Under the pieces are notes generated by a model. It did no database searches and was not told the origin of the DNA. It saw only the letters and a list, made by a program, of their open reading frames with translations. A stretch of 64,000 nucleotides of DNA from positions 992,001 through 1,056,000 of the forward strand of contig JAALGY010000008.1 in NCBI GenBank assembly GCA_032358165.1. The letters are read 5' to 3'. Positions 63,701 through 64,000 of this stretch are shown here, in pieces. The position numbers were made by a program, and so were the translations under genes. The stretch is from Diplosphaera chodatii (Eukaryota > Chlorophyta > Trebouxiophyceae > Prasiolales > Stichococcaceae). Each line of letters opens with the position of its first letter. Position 1 is the first letter of the stretch.

Positions 63701-63760
63701 CGGGCAGAACTTGCAGAGAAGGTGGTCAGCATGCGGCCGGCACGCAACAGCTCCTCCTGA
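60714..63760 (+). CDS. Calcium-dependent protein kinase (CDPK), 13 exons
   Basis: A calcium-activated Ser/Thr kinase. MGQCASS at the N-terminus is a myristoylation/palmitoylation signal for membrane anchoring. Exons (60714-60854, 60938-60991, 61123-61250, 61438-61617, 61749-61826, 61936-62080, 62189-62398, 62512-62721, 62823-62924, 63041-63068, 63174-63281, 63395-63489, 63611-63760) all join in phase. Kinase: GRGQFG loop, ACKSI lysine, VIHRDLKPEN split between exons 5 and 6, [28 protein letters not shown] and [14 protein letters not shown]. The autoinhibitory junction is [15 protein letters not shown]. Four EF-hands: [24 protein letters not shown] (split after a 28-nt exon), DTDGSGFLSRDE and [10 protein letters not shown]. 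All calcium-ligand positions look functional. It ends ARNSSS at a TGA. Confidence 0.95.
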
Positions 63761-64000
63761 GGACTTTGCGCATGCCGCCGCCATGTCTGCACACATATCA
63801 CGTGCAAAATACTGGGGGAAAGTACGGTCTAATTCCTACAGCGGCAACACTTACTGTCATGGTGCCGTCGGAAGTTGTTAGCAATGGGGTAGATAGACTA
63901 GCACAGGGCCGGTTTTTTGCTTGCTAGCCAGTGGATGACAGCTCGGCTGCGGCCCATTCATCTGCCACAGAAGCCCCCCCTACGAAGGTATCAGTGTCAC
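63761..64000. other. Sequence downstream of the CDPK
   Basis: It probably contains the CDPK 3' UTR. Nothing else is recognised before the window edge. Confidence 0.5.

Overview
The window looks like nuclear DNA of a green alga (Chlorophyta). It is GC-rich, and its genes have many short GT-AG introns. Gene content fits a plant-lineage protist: a plant-type DNA2 helicase/nuclease, a CENH3 centromeric histone, an N-acylated calcium-dependent protein kinase with four EF-hands, a plant-SNX2-like sorting nexin, a GH31 alpha-glucosidase and a CotH-kinase/lamin-tail protein. I cannot name the species. Almost all single-frame ORFs are either exons of split genes or retroelement remnants.

Positions 1-19,830 are a retroelement island with no host gene that I can see. 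Its main component is one LINE family (called LINE-A here), with ORF1, an APE-type endonuclease, a reverse transcriptase and a C-terminal zinc knuckle. Its copies are inserted into one another in both orientations. One full-length copy (1757-7382) lies inside an older copy, flanked by the 5-bp duplication TGTTG. A second long copy (10635-15562) lies inside an opposite-strand copy and itself carries a nested copy and a SINE. LINE-A 3' ends finish in a TCAATG-type hexamer instead of poly(A). Other families are mixed in: a SINE with a tRNA-like B box and a TTCCA tail, a short element with a (CAAA)n tail and a 12-bp target duplication, a family with a TTGGTC-rich tail, and a fragment of a second reverse transcriptase.

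Positions 20,105-63,760 are gene-dense: CotH-LTD (-), RRM/RanBP2 zinc-finger RNA-binding protein (-), coiled-coil protein (+), DNA2 (-), CENH3 (+), MFS transporter (-), GH31 alpha-glucosidase (+), SLC25 carrier (+), SNX2-like sorting nexin (-), CDPK (+). DNA2 and CENH3 are divergent, with 729 bp between start codons. I traced complete reading frames across introns for CENH3 (174 aa, including a GC-AG intron), the coiled-coil protein (411 aa from the chosen Met) and the CDPK (13 exons).

The observations most worth following are the self-nested LINE island (resembling the Zepp-type clusters known from trebouxiophyte subtelomeres and centromeres), the SINE family, the LINE ORF1-UAG-ORF2 arrangement, and the complete CENH3 gene with its N-tail and GC-AG intron.
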